The notes: a model not told the origin generated them from the letters alone. A DNA stretch of 64,000 nucleotides from Pycnopodia helianthoides (GCA_032158295.1 CM063258.1:4360001-4424000); one strand, 5' to 3'. Counted from the stretch's first letter, positions 1-13,700 are shown. Translations and numbers: made by a program.

Positions 1-155
1 GTTTTTGATGATTTTTTTTGGAAGGTGAAACAAGAAGAACCAGCTTTGGTCCAGAAATCTTTGTCAAATTCCGCGTCTTCGGTTGACTGTTTAACAAAAC
101 AAGTGTCATGATGATGAACAATATTGATTGAAACTTTTGATGCACATTTTTTATT

Positions 156-556
156 TTAAAGGAACATTACATAATTGGTTTTTGCTAACAAAACAGTTGC
201 TGGCAGTGTAAGCACTTTATGTAATCCACCATATACATAAACTGACAAACCTGTAGAAGTTTGAGATCGATCGGCCATCTGGGTCACCAGAAAATAGTGA
301 AAACCGATTACACATTTGCATGAAATCATATACATTGTGTAGATTCAACAAATGAATAAAACGCTCACTGAGCGATAAACTCCAATCGGAAAATTAGTTT
401 ATTCATTTCTCATCAAATATGGCATATCAGACAGAAATATTTCAAGGGATGTTTTCTACTATCCTCATCATTAGACCGTGTAGGTTTGATGTAAATCTGT
501 GATCAAAAAGTATATTTTACAAGTTTTTTCTTACCAATTCTGTAATGTTCCTTTAA
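156..556 (+). repeat. TTAA-bounded MITE, family A copy 1
   Basis: The element begins TTAAAGGAACATTACA and ends TGTAATGTTCCTTTAA, so it has terminal inverted repeats flanked by TTAA at both ends. Its interior (CTCACTGAGCGATAAACTCC, a 'gatcgatcggccatctgggtc' block) recurs in reverse orientation at 62617-63010. It has no coding capacity. It lies in an intron of, or upstream of, the visible SLCO exons. Confidence 0.85.
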
Positions 557-665
557 GAAAAAGTACCACAACTCCTTTTTGCCTAAAGTTTTTTTTTACC
601 CTCTAGTGATTTTCTTACCCACCCAAAAATACGCCATCTTTTATTGTTAACCTCTTTCTTTACAG

Positions 666-2990
666 AAAAGTTTCTCGGACTGTGCCTGTGAGACTGCCCG
701 TATTGATAATTCTAGCGAATTTCTCAAGTCTGGTTCAGTATTTGAGGGCGCCTGTCTTTCTCCATGTGGAAGTGGCGTGATATTCCTCGTTGTGCTGATC
801 TTCGTTTTTGTGCTGGCTACCTTTAGCGATCTCCTTCGACTGACAATAATTATTCGGTAAGAAAAATTCCAAGTCGCTGACTGGGAACCCAATTTCATAA
901 ATCTGTTTAGCCGAAAATTGTGCTTAGCAACGTTTTCTACTTATCAAAAATTAGCAGGGAACCAGTCACAAACAGTATACAATACATGGTATTTTGGACG
1001 GTAACCTGTTAATGCTAAGCAAAGATTTGTCTGTGCTAAGCAATTTGTTGTGCTTAACACCTGTATGAAATTTGGCCCTGATCCTCCTAGTTACATTGCC
1101 AAATTTTCTATTAAAAAAATAATAAAAATGACATCCCACAAACCCAAATACCAAAAAGACACTATCCGTTTTCGAATTTGGCTAACTGTTGTATGAATCA
1201 CCTTAATCAATAAAAACAACAGCTCGGAAAAGGTTGATAGGCCTATTAAAAGTATGCCTGGTGTTAACTCAGAATAAATTTTCCCCTATACCTTCTAGAT
1301 CTACCTCTTCGGCCAATCGACTTGTGGCGTTGTGCTTGGCGTACTTGACGCAGATAATAGGTATGTCAAATTCATGTTTAAAGGCACAGTACACGTTTGG
1401 TAATGACTCTGAAACTAATGGCAATAAAAACTTACTTTACACTGGACATACAGTAAAATGATTGTCTCGCCTCCATGACGCATGCACAGAGAGAAACAGA
1501 CTCTCAATGGCAAACTCTTGAAGGCGCCCTTTATGTCTTCATTATTGTGAATCGCCCGAATTATTGCATCATAAAAAATAAAACAAAACGGAGGGACTGT
1601 GACTTGATTCTACCTCCATGGTCAAATGAAATTATATCGGAAATGACTTTCTGTCTTTCTGAAGATTTATTCAAAGAAATCACAAATCTGTCGGGATAAA
1701 TAACGAGGCATTAACCCAGATCATACATTTCTCCCGACGTCAGGGAACAGAATGATTCCACATGGCAGAATTTGAATGGGTTTGCCGCCCGTTGTTCTCG
1801 CGGGTCGAGGTCGCTGTGGCGACCGCCCGTGTTTTTGTTTTTGTCTCGTTTGGTATGGTTGGTTTTTCCTCTGTTGGTGGTTTTGTTGTTGCTGTTTTCT
1901 GATTTCTGATGTTTGCTGTAGATGAATGATGTAATGTATAACAATGTTGGTAGCCTTAAAGGCACTGGACACTATTGGTAATTACTCAAAATAATTGTTA
2001 GCATAAAAACGTTATACTTGGTAACGAGCAATGGAGAGCTGTTGTTAATATAAAACATTGTGAGAAAAGGCTCCCTCTTAAGTAACGTAGTTTTTGAGAA
2101 AGAAGTAATTTCTCAGTAAAATATTTGAATTGATTTTGAGACCTCACGCGTGAGGTCTCGAAATCAAGCATCTGAAAGCAAACTTCGTGTTACAAGGGTG
2201 TTTTTTCTTCCATTATTATCTCGCAACTTTGACGACCAATATTGAGTTCAAATTTTCACAGGTTTGTTATTTTGTGCATTATGTTGAGATACACCAAGTG
2301 AGAAGACTGGTCTTTGACAATTACCAAATGTATCCAGTGTCTTTAATTATCTTGTTTCTTATAAAATATCACGTATGCTTTGTACTGGTGTCATTGTTTT
2401 CAACACACGGGATATGGAATGTTTATATCAAGATGAAGAATGATCAATTAATGGTATGAATGAACAAACGAACGAAACGAACGAACGAACGAACGAATGA
2501 ATGAATGAATGAAGGGATGAAAGAATGAATGACAATAAGGTGGACACAACACCGTATGACACGATTAGGTTTGGGAAATTTGTTATACACACCCAAACCA
2601 AACAGTATAACTCTATAGTGTCCACCATATCTCAAAAAGACTAATTGGACTTTCGCTCTTATAAAATAATTGTATTCTTTTATGCCATGTACAGGGATCG
2701 TACCGTCAGGGTTGATTTTCGGCTCAATGATAGATTCGTCCTGTGTGGTCTGGCAGCAATCCTGCGAAGGAGAGGGAGCCTGTCTGCTGTACGATAGAGA
2801 TTACTACAGAAAGTCGTACAACGGTCTCGCGTTGGGTGTGGCCATTTTCAGTGCCCTTGTTATGTTTTTTGTGATGTTCTGGCCAGGGCGTAAATGGATT
2901 GCTCTGGCAGAGGGGGAACACACCGAGAGGGACTGGCCCGAAGTGGAGGAACAGGTGGACAAGAAAGGGGAGGAAGAAACCGCGTCCTAA
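666..2990 (+). CDS. Organic anion transporter (SLCO/OATP family), C-terminal exons, 5' partial
   Basis: Three exons, 666-856, 1299-1360 and 2695-2990 (stop TAA), join in frame across GT-AG introns and encode the C-terminal part of an SLCO/OATP transporter, a plasma-membrane carrier of large organic anions. The first exon holds the end of the Cys-rich extracellular loop (FSDCACE, then GACLSPCG) and a membrane segment (GVIFLVVLIFVFVLATF). The second and third complete the next membrane segment. The third carries the family signature GSMIDSSCVVWQ followed by GACLLYDRDYYR, then a last membrane helix (GLALGVAIFSALVMFFVMFW) and an acidic cytosolic tail (EHTERDWPEVEEQ). The ID-x-x-C-x-x-W and GAC-x-x-YD motifs are diagnostic of the family, but which SLCO member it is cannot be decided from this part. 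Earlier exons lie to the left of the window. A weak ATTAAA at 3270 may serve for polyadenylation. Confidence 0.88.
1378..1455 (+). repeat. Partial TTAA-type MITE end (family B)
   Basis: TTAAAGGCACAGTACACGTT followed by TGGTAATGACTCTGAAACTAATGGC matches one end of the full family B element at 26565-26949. Only this end is recognisable. It lies in the SLCO intron between exons 1299-1360 and 2695-2990. Confidence 0.6.
1956..2346 (+). repeat. TTAA-bounded MITE, family B copy
   Basis: The element begins TTAAAGGCACTGGACACTAT and ends ATCCAGTGTCTTTAA. The body contains the palindrome GAGACCTCACGCGTGAGGTCTC and the shared internal block 'ttgagttcaaattttcacaggtttgttat' (split here between copies) also found in the copies at 16613 and 61213. 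It is non-coding and inserted in an SLCO intron. Confidence 0.85.
2461..2515 (+). repeat. GAAC/GAAT tetranucleotide microsatellite
   Basis: A run of about 50 bp of GAAC repeats passes into GAAT repeats inside an SLCO intron. It is a simple sequence repeat; the short reading frames over it are repeat artefacts. Confidence 0.9.
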
Positions 2991-3904
2991 ACTCTCTCGT
3001 TCCATTATCTCTAGAATAGACCTAACAATCATGCATTGACGTCATCAAGCCGCCATCTTAGAGGTAAACCGACGATGTAACAGTGGCAATGCACAGATTT
3101 GTACGCGCGGTGCACAGGATTGGCCAATGGAAATCTTCCTTTTGACCTCTAGGCGAGGGCGCCCTACTCAATGACGTCATGTGCACAAGGTATATACTAG
3201 CAATCTTCGATACTTCAAGCAAACTTCTTCTAACTGTTCCTGCAATCGTGCCTTTTCTGTATCTTTAACATTAAAAATCCGAGCTATATAATCTATGGAT
3301 ATCATAAAAAGCATCCACATTAATTTGTTTGTTTATTATTGCTTAATGAGTAAATACCTCTATACTTGATTTTGTCAGTGCCTGTAGATCTCTCTTCATG
3401 GCTCTTAATACCATATATTTTGTATACCGGGTACTTAGCCTATAGCAGTATTGTGTTCCGTATTTGTTTTTATTTTTCCAGTGCATCGGAATATGTTGGT
3501 CATATATAGATGGCGATTTACAAATCTGTATGACATTAATTATCAACGGTCAGTTCTACCTGAAGAGCAAATGAAGTCATCAGGTTTTTAAAATTAGAAA
3601 ACAGCATTAGAAAATGACAGGTATAAAAAATTGGAAAAAATATTTTTAAATACATATATATATATTAAAACAACGTAACCACAGCCAACAGTTTAGATTT
3701 AGAATAATGTAAATAATGTGTTATTATGCATTGTAGCCGTCACGCTCAAACATATAGGCCACTCATTTTATTGGTGCACAAGCTGAACACTAATTGTGTG
3801 TTTTTTTTTAACCAATGTCACTTTTTATATGTACATGTTTAAGTCTGAATAATTATCTGAATTTGCCATGCATTGGATTGTGCTTGTTGATAGTTGGACT
3901 GGTT

Positions 3905-4045
3905 ATAATTAATATAGGCCTACTGACGACCCCATGCAGACGCAGAACGCAACTCCACAAAATGTGCCATTTCCACCATTTTGGTAGTCAATTCCTTTGT
4001 GTACATTTTGACTCCCAAAATGGCGGACAGTATATAAAAGCTTAT
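3905..4045 (-). repeat. Dispersed repeat related to the minisatellite-bearing element at 34050
   Basis: The reverse complement reads CTGTCCGCCATTTTGGGAGT, then a Lys-rich 'aaatggtggaa' block, then GTTGCGTTCTGCGTCTGCAT. This is the same order as the element at 34090-34200. Here the GCGTTCTGC unit is present about once, whereas at 34162-34350 it is amplified. Confidence 0.65.
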
Positions 4046-5400
4046 AATTAATATTGAATTCTTATACAGCACCTTATCACATCGAGGGGTAACAAAGCAT
4101 GTATTTGTTTTTCAAACAGGCTATAAGCAGAGCTAATTTTTGAATTTACACCTGAAATAAACAGTACACCAGAACATTACTGAATCAATTTTGCAGAGTC
4201 CTCTTTTAGCCATATATATATCTGGCCCACAACAACACAAGGATCACATATTAAAGTTATATTGGTTTACAAAGTGCATGCTGCGCGGCGCATTCAGAAT
4301 TAGACAACGCGATGCCAGATATAGGCGGTTAATGCGGGTCGTGCAAGGGGCACGCATGGCAGTGAATATGCCCCCTCAATTTCAACCAGCGATTTAGTGT
4401 TTTTCTTCTTCTAAAGGGCCATGCAACCCTTGTTTACAAAAAGAATGACCGTGTACATTTCAGGGCATTTCCTGGCAGGCGAAATACTGCCCTGGTCACT
4501 ACCTCCATGGTCATAGTATGGGAAATGGCACATGATTTTGTGTCACAATTTCCACATACAGAGTAATCTTACGTACCAAAGTAACACATGTAAGAGTTTT
4601 GGGATGTGCTCCTTTTTCTCATATCAAAAGCTGATATAAATGGTACGGCACAATCTCCACAAAATGCAAGATTTTTATGTTTTCTTCAATTGAGGCTGTG
4701 TACAGATTGCAGTGCAGGAAGTGGCTTTTTTGTGATGTCACAGGTTACATAGTCGATCTTTCACTTGACTCGCCTCCCTATATTAATATAACAGTTTATG
4801 ATTTCTTTGCGATGTCGCTGAGGTCACTATTTTACTATTTTGTACTCGAGGGAACAAACGATATATCATTAGTCGAAAATGTATAGATGGGGGCCGTATA
4901 GGTATTGACATATCGTCAGGATGTTTTTATTTTCAAGGATTAAAACAGCCGTAGTATAATCAATCGGATACCAATCAATCATTAGCTGTTAGTCTCTGTT
5001 CGACTCTGTCATGAAGCCTTAGGCCGCCGCCCTCCCTTATTGCACGACTAATCCATAAAGACTGTCAAAGTGTCGTGCGCATGCGGACCTTTGGCTCCTG
5101 TGCCCACAAACAAAATCACGAACACCACGCGCAAGAACATATTGCAGTTTATAATTAATTTGCGGTTGAACCCCAAATTATTTTTAATTTACCCAGTCAG
5201 CCTGACTGGGTAAAGTGAAACGGTTTCCCTTGTGGTTTATTATTCGATTCAGCTTATAATTGAGTACATGTTCCTTCCTGGACACCGTATAGTTACCTGA
5301 AGTTCCAGTCTGACTTTTCGCTGGTCGTTTGAGTGCCACTTATAGTACTTGAACGCGTGTAGCGTTGCAGGGAACCAGCGAGATCGGTCGGCTGTGCAGC

Positions 5401-5550
5401 ATGACGGTGATTGATGTTTGCCTAGCTACGTACATGACGACTGCACACAATAACAATAAAAAGTCATCATCGAGTCACCTGCTCCTAAAAACACAAATCA
5501 CTACCTTGAAATCGGGCCAGAGTTCTGGCCTGAAAAAACGTCAAAGTTAA
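5401..5550 (+). promoter_or_regulatory. Candidate upstream ORF in the adenylate kinase 5' leader
   Basis: An ATG at 5401 opens a 49-codon frame ending at TAA 5548-5550, 26 bp before the kinase start at 5577. If transcription starts upstream of 5401, ribosomes would meet this frame first. It has no recognisable protein content, and the leader extent is unknown, so this is only a possibility. Confidence 0.25.
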
Positions 5551-5576
5551 AAATCGAAGAGGACAAGAACCACAAC

Positions 5577-7760
5577 ATGGCATCCAGAGATGACACCAAG
5601 ACATATTTGTCAAAACGGGAAATTCCGCAGTTATTTGAGGTAAGGCAGTGGAAAGTAGGCGCAGCTAATGTTTATGGGTCCAGTTCCCGGACAACAGAAC
5701 AATTTTTTTGGTGTGTGTGTTTTAATTCTATTCTATGCAGTTTTTTGTCATTAAATCGTGTGGGCATTGCATTTATATACACGGACTAGAACTGTACTGA
5801 GTCGTTAATCCCATTTTATCAATTTGTTTATCTGTATATATATTATTTTTTTACGATCCGACAATCAAGCATTATTTTAGTCTGATGATAGTCATTGAAG
5901 GTAGAATTTTGCTGGTGAAGCTGTTGTTAATAATAATAATATTAATGTCTTAATGATATTATTATAATATTTATAATAACATTTATAGAGCGCTTAATAC
6001 TAATAGTGGTATTTCTAAAGCAGTAACCTTAAATTACAAAGAGATGAGTCTGTAATAGAGTTTTGAATGAGTCAGTAAATGGGTTATAAAAAAAATTAAA
6101 AAATAAATAATCCACCCATTTTTAGTGCTGATGGAAATTTGTAATACTAGTAGTACTAAATAGCCTACCATAACAAAATGGCCCCTTTTTCTTCTCACAG
6201 GGTAGTTTTGGAGACGAACCATAGTTCTGGAGGAGTTTTGCACCCAAACAATCTTGTTTAGTGTTGCATTATTTAGGCTTTACAGACACAGTGTTATGGA
6301 ATTCAGTGTTATAATGTCATATTGTTGGTACTCAGGCCCTTTATTTTTGTTTTGTTTCAAACAATTTTTCAGTGGGAGAGGAAAGTGTATTTTGAAGGAT
6401 TCATACAAACAAATCAAGTGTACAAAAAGTAATTTAAGGTGCTTTTTAAATGCAATCTTCTCATCAGAGAGTCACTTGTAGTTTCATGAGGTAAAAATAA
6501 TTGTTTTTAACATGTTTAGCGTCCTGCCTTTTTGAAAAAAGGAAGGAAGAGGGTCTTTTTTACTTTACAATTTTAAATTTTTTTTTTTTTTAAATGGCCG
6601 TCTGACACATTTTTTCAAGACAACCAGTAGGGCTATTTTTCAAGATGGTTGTCAGCTTTTTTCTATGTGTTTTTTGGGTGTGCTTAAGTCCCAAAATAAG
6701 ATCTTATTTGTATTAAAATTAAATTTTGTCAGCGATCACAAAAATTTATCATTACAAAAAAAGAGGAGGCAGCCTCTAAAAAGGAAGCAGGCAGGGACCC
6801 TAAACCTAAGCATGTTTTTTTGTTTTGGTATTTGGCCTAAAACATAATTTTCCTTGTTTCAGAGTCTCATGACTGGTCTGATGTATCACAAGCCAGGCAA
6901 CCATGTGGATTATATGCTGGAATGCCTGACCAAGATTAAAGGCACACAAAAGGAGGGAGTTCGCTGGAATACATTTGTTGATGAGGTCAAAGGTCAGGCT
7001 CCCTTGCCACCCATTAACACAGCCCACGATGCTCCAGTCTTGGAACGTGAACCCACATTCAATACAGGTAGGTTGTAAGCCTTGATCCGATTTTCCCATT
7101 TATCAAGAATTGACCGCCATTAACAAATGTGACGCTCTGTGTCAAAACCAGACCACTTCCTGCCTAAAACGCCAAATTGGGGTTATTTGCGCATCAAATA
7201 CACAAGAGTAAGAACTTTCAAATACCTAATTTCGTCCTACAAGTACAATGTACATAATTATTTTATTTTTTTAAGAATGTTTACAACATTACATCACTTT
7301 GATATCATGGCTGATGATTTTGTCTACGCTTTTGATGTATTTTCGTTTTTTTTTTTAAGAAGTGCTTGATTTTGGCCTTGGGTGTCGAAAAATTATCTTT
7401 ATTTCCATTCAAGTGGATCTACAATGCATTAATTAGTTGTGCCCTCACCCTAAGAAAAAGGGAGAATAGAGGAATTTTGCAAAGAAATACAGTTGCCCTG
7501 TCGTGCTGAGTTTGTTTTTTGAAAACCAGGTAGTAGGCCTACAAACATAGCTTGAGAATGGTTATTGTTCCTCGTTTTGTTTTCTTCTTGTCAACGATAA
7601 CAAATTCTAGAATTGATTCAATATAGTGCTTTCATTGCTATTTCAGAGGTACCATTGGGAATGAAGCGTTCCAGTCCACTGCCTCCAATTGCTACTTCAC
7701 CATCAGTAGTGACTGTCAAACAGTTCCCCTTCCCTAACATCAGATTCATTTTTGTTCTTG
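5577..7760 (+). CDS. AK5: Adenylate kinase exons 1-3: RIIa/Dpy-30-like N-terminus
   Basis: Exons 5577-5639, 6863-7067 and 7647-7760 encode residues 1 to about 127. The first ~65 residues ([20 protein letters not shown], then [12 protein letters not shown]) resemble the RIIa-like docking/dimerisation segment at the start of AK5. In flagellar proteins such segments bind AKAP-type helices, so an axonemal anchoring role is plausible. The rest is a Pro-rich spacer ([12 protein letters not shown]). Exon 3 ends in IRFIFVLG, the first beta strand of kinase domain 1, with the P-loop glycine codon split by the intron. Confidence 0.9.
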
Positions 7761-10700
7761 GTAAGAGTATACAAGTTTTTTAACAAGCAAATTTATGTAA
7801 AATAAATCAATAATGAAGCCGAAACTCCTAGTATTAATTTGAGAAAATAACAGGACTCACCCTTAACATAATCTCAGTGTACATTGTCTAGTAAAGACTG
7901 CTACGGGCTAGTACACACCACTTCTCAACTTGCCCTGTGGGCTACTCAAAACTGTGCAAACCACTCGTTTATAATGCTCAATATTTCTTCTTTTTCAGTG
8001 AGCAAGTTTTAAAAAGTGTTACGTTGTTTTTGAGTGCGTGATCGAACTTTTGTTGACCATTAAACAAGTTGCTATCTCTACTCATTAATACATCAGAAAG
8101 ATACACTTACATTGTGTCAATACATACTTAAAATGTGGGCTACTAAAACTTTCTGAGGACAAGTAAAATGCGAAGTTCACTAGCCTGATGGGCTACTTTA
8201 AAAAAAAGCTTAAGCGCAAGGCCTGATTAAGGTGGAAAAGTTGAGAGGATATTTTTTTACTAGATTACTTTTTGAAAATTTAGTGAATTCTAGACACGAT
8301 GAAAATCATTTTACTATCATTGATTTTGTTAAACTAAGGAGTCTATAAGGACCAGCTGGTCCAAAACACTTCCTAGTGAGCAAATCTATAATAAATTGAG
8401 TGGTGTACTTGTCAACTACAAGAGGGATAACAAATTTCAGACTTTTGTCCGAATTCAGACTTTTTTGTATCTGTTTGGTGTAAAAAAAAAAAAGCTCTAT
8501 TATTTTCATCCAATATAAATAAATCCTGCTCTTTGATCTGCGTCTCTAGCACTGAGGAAACTATTCCTAGAAGCCCCTTGAAATCTATAACTCCAGGGGT
8601 TACCAAAAGGTGGAAATGCCACCATCTCAACGTACCTCCTAGTTCCTAAAGTTTAGATCAGTTTCAGACTTTTTGGTTAGGAATAAATCTCATCCCTGTA
8701 ATAATCATTTGGGATATAATTGACTTGACAGGTGGGCCAGGAAGCAGTAAGAGTGAGCACTGTCACAGACTAGCCGACAGGTATACGGGATACCTTCACA
8801 TTTCGGTTGGTCACTTACTGCGACGCAAGATTAAGAAGTACCCCCAAGATGACCAGTGGAAAATGCTTGCTGATGTTGTGTTGAATGGGCAGCTTATTCC
8901 CCATGTAAGACATTCATATTTCCTTATCTGATTTCATGAAGCTGTTACTCAGAATATTTATATGCTAAGCAAACAAATTTAATTTAAAAATAGCTGGGAA
9001 CCAGTTACAAGCAGTGAACATTACATGATATTTCGGTTGGTTACCCAGCTTATTCCCCATGTAAGACATTCATATTTCCTTATCTGATTTCATGAAGCTG
9101 TTATGCAGAATATTTATATGCTAAGCAAAAAATGAAATAAAAAAATAACTGGGAACCAGTTACAAGCAATGAACTTAACATGTTATTTTGGTTGGTTACC
9201 CATTTCTGTTATGTGACATGTACTTGTGCTAAGCAAATTGTAGTGCTATGACTTTGGGCCTATAACATCTATAACACAAAGAACAGATGACAAGGCAATT
9301 TTAACAATAAAAGCAACACGTCACATTCATTAGCTAGTCAAAAACAATAACCCAACAAACACAAGTTAGATGACGTCTTGTTGTAAGCTATAATTCTACT
9401 TTGTAATTCTAGGAAACGGCGCTTGACTTGGTGCAGAAGAAGATAGAGAGTAAAGCAGCTAAGCAGCCAGACATCCTGGGATTTATCATAGAGGGGTTCC
9501 CCCGGAGTGTGGAACAATTGCAAGCATTTGAAAACCTTGTAAGTCTGACTTCATCCCAGCGTCCTCAACAAGGCTAGAAATTTACTCTGTCTGGCCAGTA
9601 AACTCACAACCAGACAAGTCCAGCGGTCATGTGTTTTTCAATTTAGTAGTAATACCTCACTGTGTAACATCTTAAATAAAAAAACAGTTTATATGTTAAA
9701 CTGTGCAGACAGTTTGGGGGTTTCTTTTCATTTTGGTTCTAGTCTTGTAAAAACATTTCTAGACTATTATAAAATTGTGAGTTCCAAACTCTTGCAGTCC
9801 TGTGAATTGTTCAATTTAACCATGTACCTTTCTAAAGCCATACATATCCTTCAATGAAAGGTCATTCAACAACCACAGATTTGAACAGTTGTATGCTTTG
9901 TCTTATGTCCAACATGCCTGGTTTGGTTTTGCATAATAACAAATCAGGGCAAAGGAGGATTTTGTATAGTTGCACTTACGCATCCTTCCTCGCTCAAACA
10001 CGATGTAAACTCAACACCCAAACTGTTGGACTCTGATTACGGTTGTATGCCCAATACAAGTAAAGTATGATCAGTTTTCTACAGTCCTCAATCCAACAAA
10101 ATCAAACTAAACATGCAATTGGATATTTTGACGGGTTGGAGATGGTTAGAATTAAGTTGATGCTTTTAAACTTGTGTTCGAACAGTGCAATGAACGAAAT
10201 TACAAGAATTTGAAAAGGGTCAACAGTCTTTAATTTTTTGTGGAGTTTAAAAATAAAAATGTATACACCGATAATCAGTTACATGATATTCACTCTTCAA
10301 AAACCAACGATAACAGTTTGTGTATTTGTTTTAATATTTTTGTTTTTACTAATTTTCTTTTGATAGTTTGGGTCGGCAGACATTGCCTTGTACCTGATGT
10401 GTGATGAGACGAGACTAAAGAACCGTCTTGAGAAACGGATGAAAACGAGTGATCGGGCTGACGACACGGACGCTGCTATTTCAAACAGGTTGTCCAACTT
10501 TAAGGAAGGTGCACCATCAGTTGTTGAACACTTTGAGAACAAGGGACTTTTAGAGAAGGTTTGTTTTTTTTAATTTTTTTTATTAAATTATTATTTTATA
10601 AATGTGTTCAGTTTTGGGTTATGTTTTTATTGGTTTATTATCAAATTGTGTTGGATTAATTTGTTTGTCTTTATCTAAATTGACATTCGAAGTGTTGATT

Positions 10701-13700
10701 CTTCGTTGTTACAAGCCTCATAGAAACTTTTAGTGAGGAATAATATTTTAATAATGTTTTTTGTATTCCTCTCAAGGTCAACTGTGATCGTGATGTTGAT
10801 GAAGTTTTCTACGACATCTCTAAACTATTTGATTCACGTTTCTTCACCCCACACCCCGAAGCTGCAAAAGATAGTAAGTTATTGATAACCCTGTCAAAAA
10901 ATCCCACTAAAGTTTTCTGATATTTTTTTTCTAGAGAGTTTAGTTATGACTTTTAGTTAATTCCTGTAAATTACAGACTCTTGGCTGTTTTCAGAAAATG
11001 TTGTTTAATTAATATCGTACTCTTGGTATGAATGTTTACTTTCTCAAAAATTAATTGTTGTAACAACCTTCTTAACTTATTTCAATTTGTCCATACATTT
11101 GTACCATTTAGCTTTTAACCAGTGCCATTTTTTCGTACAACTTTGTTCAGCGCCCTAGAGCATGCCTGCATGATTAGGGTATTATTATTATTATTGGTAG
11201 TTTTTGTTTAGGTCTTACTCATTAATATTTTTCTCCACCAGCTGTTGAACTTGGACTAATTGGTAAATCAGTAAGTCCACTTCCACCAATCCAGGCGGAG
11301 GTAAATACTGAACCAAGCATTGTGGATAAGACAGAAGCAGAGGTAAGACTTAGTGATTTTGGTTAAATGTCTTACAGTATTTCCTCTTCTCGTTTTTATC
11401 CATTTACACCAAGTACTACAACCTAGATATGTTGGCGAGTATTATTTTCCTGAGTAAAGTAAGAGGTTAAGTAAAGAAATAAAACACCAGTAGTTGAAGA
11501 ACTCACTCCGCGGCAGTGCAGTTAATTACGAGAAGTCCCCTCGATCCACTAAGCGAAAGTAGTAGTAGGTAGTAGTTAATAAGCAGGACAGTTCTTTTCA
11601 GAACTGAACAAGTTTCCCGAATTCCGAATTCCGTTCTCTAAAGAACAAATTCTACACAGCAAAGTAGATAATTATACACATGGTGTTACCGTAAACCGAT
11701 TATACATCGATACCTCACCATGCAGTGCCTCAAAAACCATACCAGTAGTTGAGTTAGTAAAAGTGTTTCAACCTAGGTTGTTGTTGAAACATTATAATAC
11801 TATCATCGGGTTCGTTATTGGAAAGTTTGGTTTGGGGTTGAACAAAGAAAAATTGACTAGAGCGGGATTTGAACCAACGACCTCCGGATTAACGTACCGG
11901 CGCTCTACCAACTGAGCTATCTAGCCCTATGTTGGCGGTCTCCCTATTTTGTCAATATCTTTGTTCGGGGGTGCCAAAGTGGAAAGTTTGAGTACATTTG
12001 TACAAGTTTCACACCGAGTACACGAGAATTCACGAGTGCTACAACTTTTAAGAAATGTAATTTCTTCTTACCTCTATATCTCAATTCTGTTCTCGTCTAC
12101 AGAAAGAAGCTCTTGGTGCTGAGGCATTGGCTTTCATGGATGAACAGAACAAGGCTGAAGAAGGTAAAAATAATAAATAATTGTATCTCTGAAAAGAGTT
12201 GTTTTCACCACGCTGGTACACTCATACAGAACCAGTATTGCTCCATTGAGTTTAGCCCCAAAATAAATTTATTTTAAAAGTTAATAAAAATGAAACACTA
12301 ATTTACTTTCTTTGATGTTTTGTTTCAGAAGCCCAGAAAGAGGAACCACCAAAGGAGGAAGTAGATTCTCAAGATCAAGCAGCTTCTAAGGATGGTGAAG
12401 ACTCTACAGTTAAACCAGAAGGTATTTAACAGAATAGACCCCCTTGCCTTGGCTGCCATCTTTGATGACAAACAATGCAAATGTGCACGACTCGCGGCCA
12501 ATGATTCGCTCGGCCCCAGCGGCCTATCCAGGACTGCTGGGATGGGCTAATCAGCTTGCACAGATTCTTGTTCAGGAAGTACGTCATGCGTGCAGTGCTT
12601 GCAGTGTGAGTGTGATGCATGATGGGACTGAGCATGGGACTGAGCATTAACGTTAACGATATGTTTGCCCATCCCAGCGCCTTTGGTTTTAAGGCAAGGC
12701 GCTGGGGACGAGCGAAGGCCAATGATAGCTCTTCATGTTTCATCAGTGATGGTTGGTGGCCAATGCAAGGGGTCTATACACACCTTATGAATGGGTCATG
12801 CAGCTGCCTTATGTGCCCTTTTTGGGGGGGGGGGCGTTAAATCACACAAATGAAATGGTGTAAGTTGCTTCAACTGGGTGCAGTGCTTGAAATGCAATAT
12901 TTGTGAAAATATGAAGTCAGAACTTTTCAATCATAATAATGATAACAAACAGGGCATTTATAAAGCTGCTTTTACCAGAGAATGCAAAGCGCTGGCTCGA
13001 TTTCACAAAGCACTTGGATTCATCTTAAGATGAGTTTTCAATAACACCAAAGTGATTTTTATTGTCACACCACACTTTGCTCAGCAATTAAGATTGGTAC
13101 ACAGTTGAGATCAATGTTAGCTATTTGTGAAATCGGCCACAGTTGCATTTCTAGCGGGAGTGAGAAGTTTATAAATCAATTGTATTTATTTGTTTTTAGG
13201 TAATCAGGAAGAAAGTGCAACCAAGGAGGCGGGAGATTCAGGGGCCCAACCTGAAGGTGAGCTTAAAGTAATATAATAAGACTTCGGATGAACAAGACTT
13301 GGGAATTTTTTTGTTCAAGTGATATTTGGACAGTACTAAAGGTGGAGTGCTTTACAACTGCAGTGATCAAGAAAATAACCCAAATCTTAAGTGTTCTGGC
13401 CAGGAGGCATCCCAAATCCCAAACATCTCAATCTGGAGTACCCCGACAACCAAATGTTTGTTAAGACTGGCCTTGGAGGAGATTTGGGGGTGCAGTTCCA
13501 AATCTATCAAATTCATAACCCTGCAATGGGTTTTGGAGGATTTTGACAGAGGGGGTTAACTCGTTGACTGCCGGTCAAAGATTCGTAGGGCGTTCCCATT
13601 TGCCAAATGAGTACTATACAAACAAACAAAATTGAACATACACATTCTAAGGATGTATGTCCTCACCACTACCAGAAGTGTTTGTTGCCTGCTCAGTGAT

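Larger units (their letters stand above)
2991..5576. other. Intergenic region between SLCO and the adenylate kinase gene
   Basis: No convincing exon was found. The first part should hold the SLCO 3' UTR. A foldback-type repeat (3918-4040) is related in inverted orientation to the element at 34050-34380. A short perfect inverted repeat (TTTACCCAGTCAG / CTGACTGGGTAAA) lies at about 5189-5217. The last ~250 bp should contain the promoter and 5' leader of the kinase gene; no clear TATA box was seen. Confidence 0.6.

Noticed and set aside
2724..3032. Minus-strand frame of 102 residues over the last SLCO exon.
   Set aside because: It is antisense to an exon with clear SLCO motifs and has no domain of its own.
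4191..4397. 68-residue Arg-rich frame in the SLCO-kinase gap.
   Set aside because: There is no start context, domain or splice support, and its length is expected by chance.
11855..11926. A tRNA gene on the minus strand.
   Set aside because: The A- and B-box-like motifs are present, but the anticodon stem does not pair properly and a diverged copy with the same non-tRNA tail exists at 49085, so it is a SINE.
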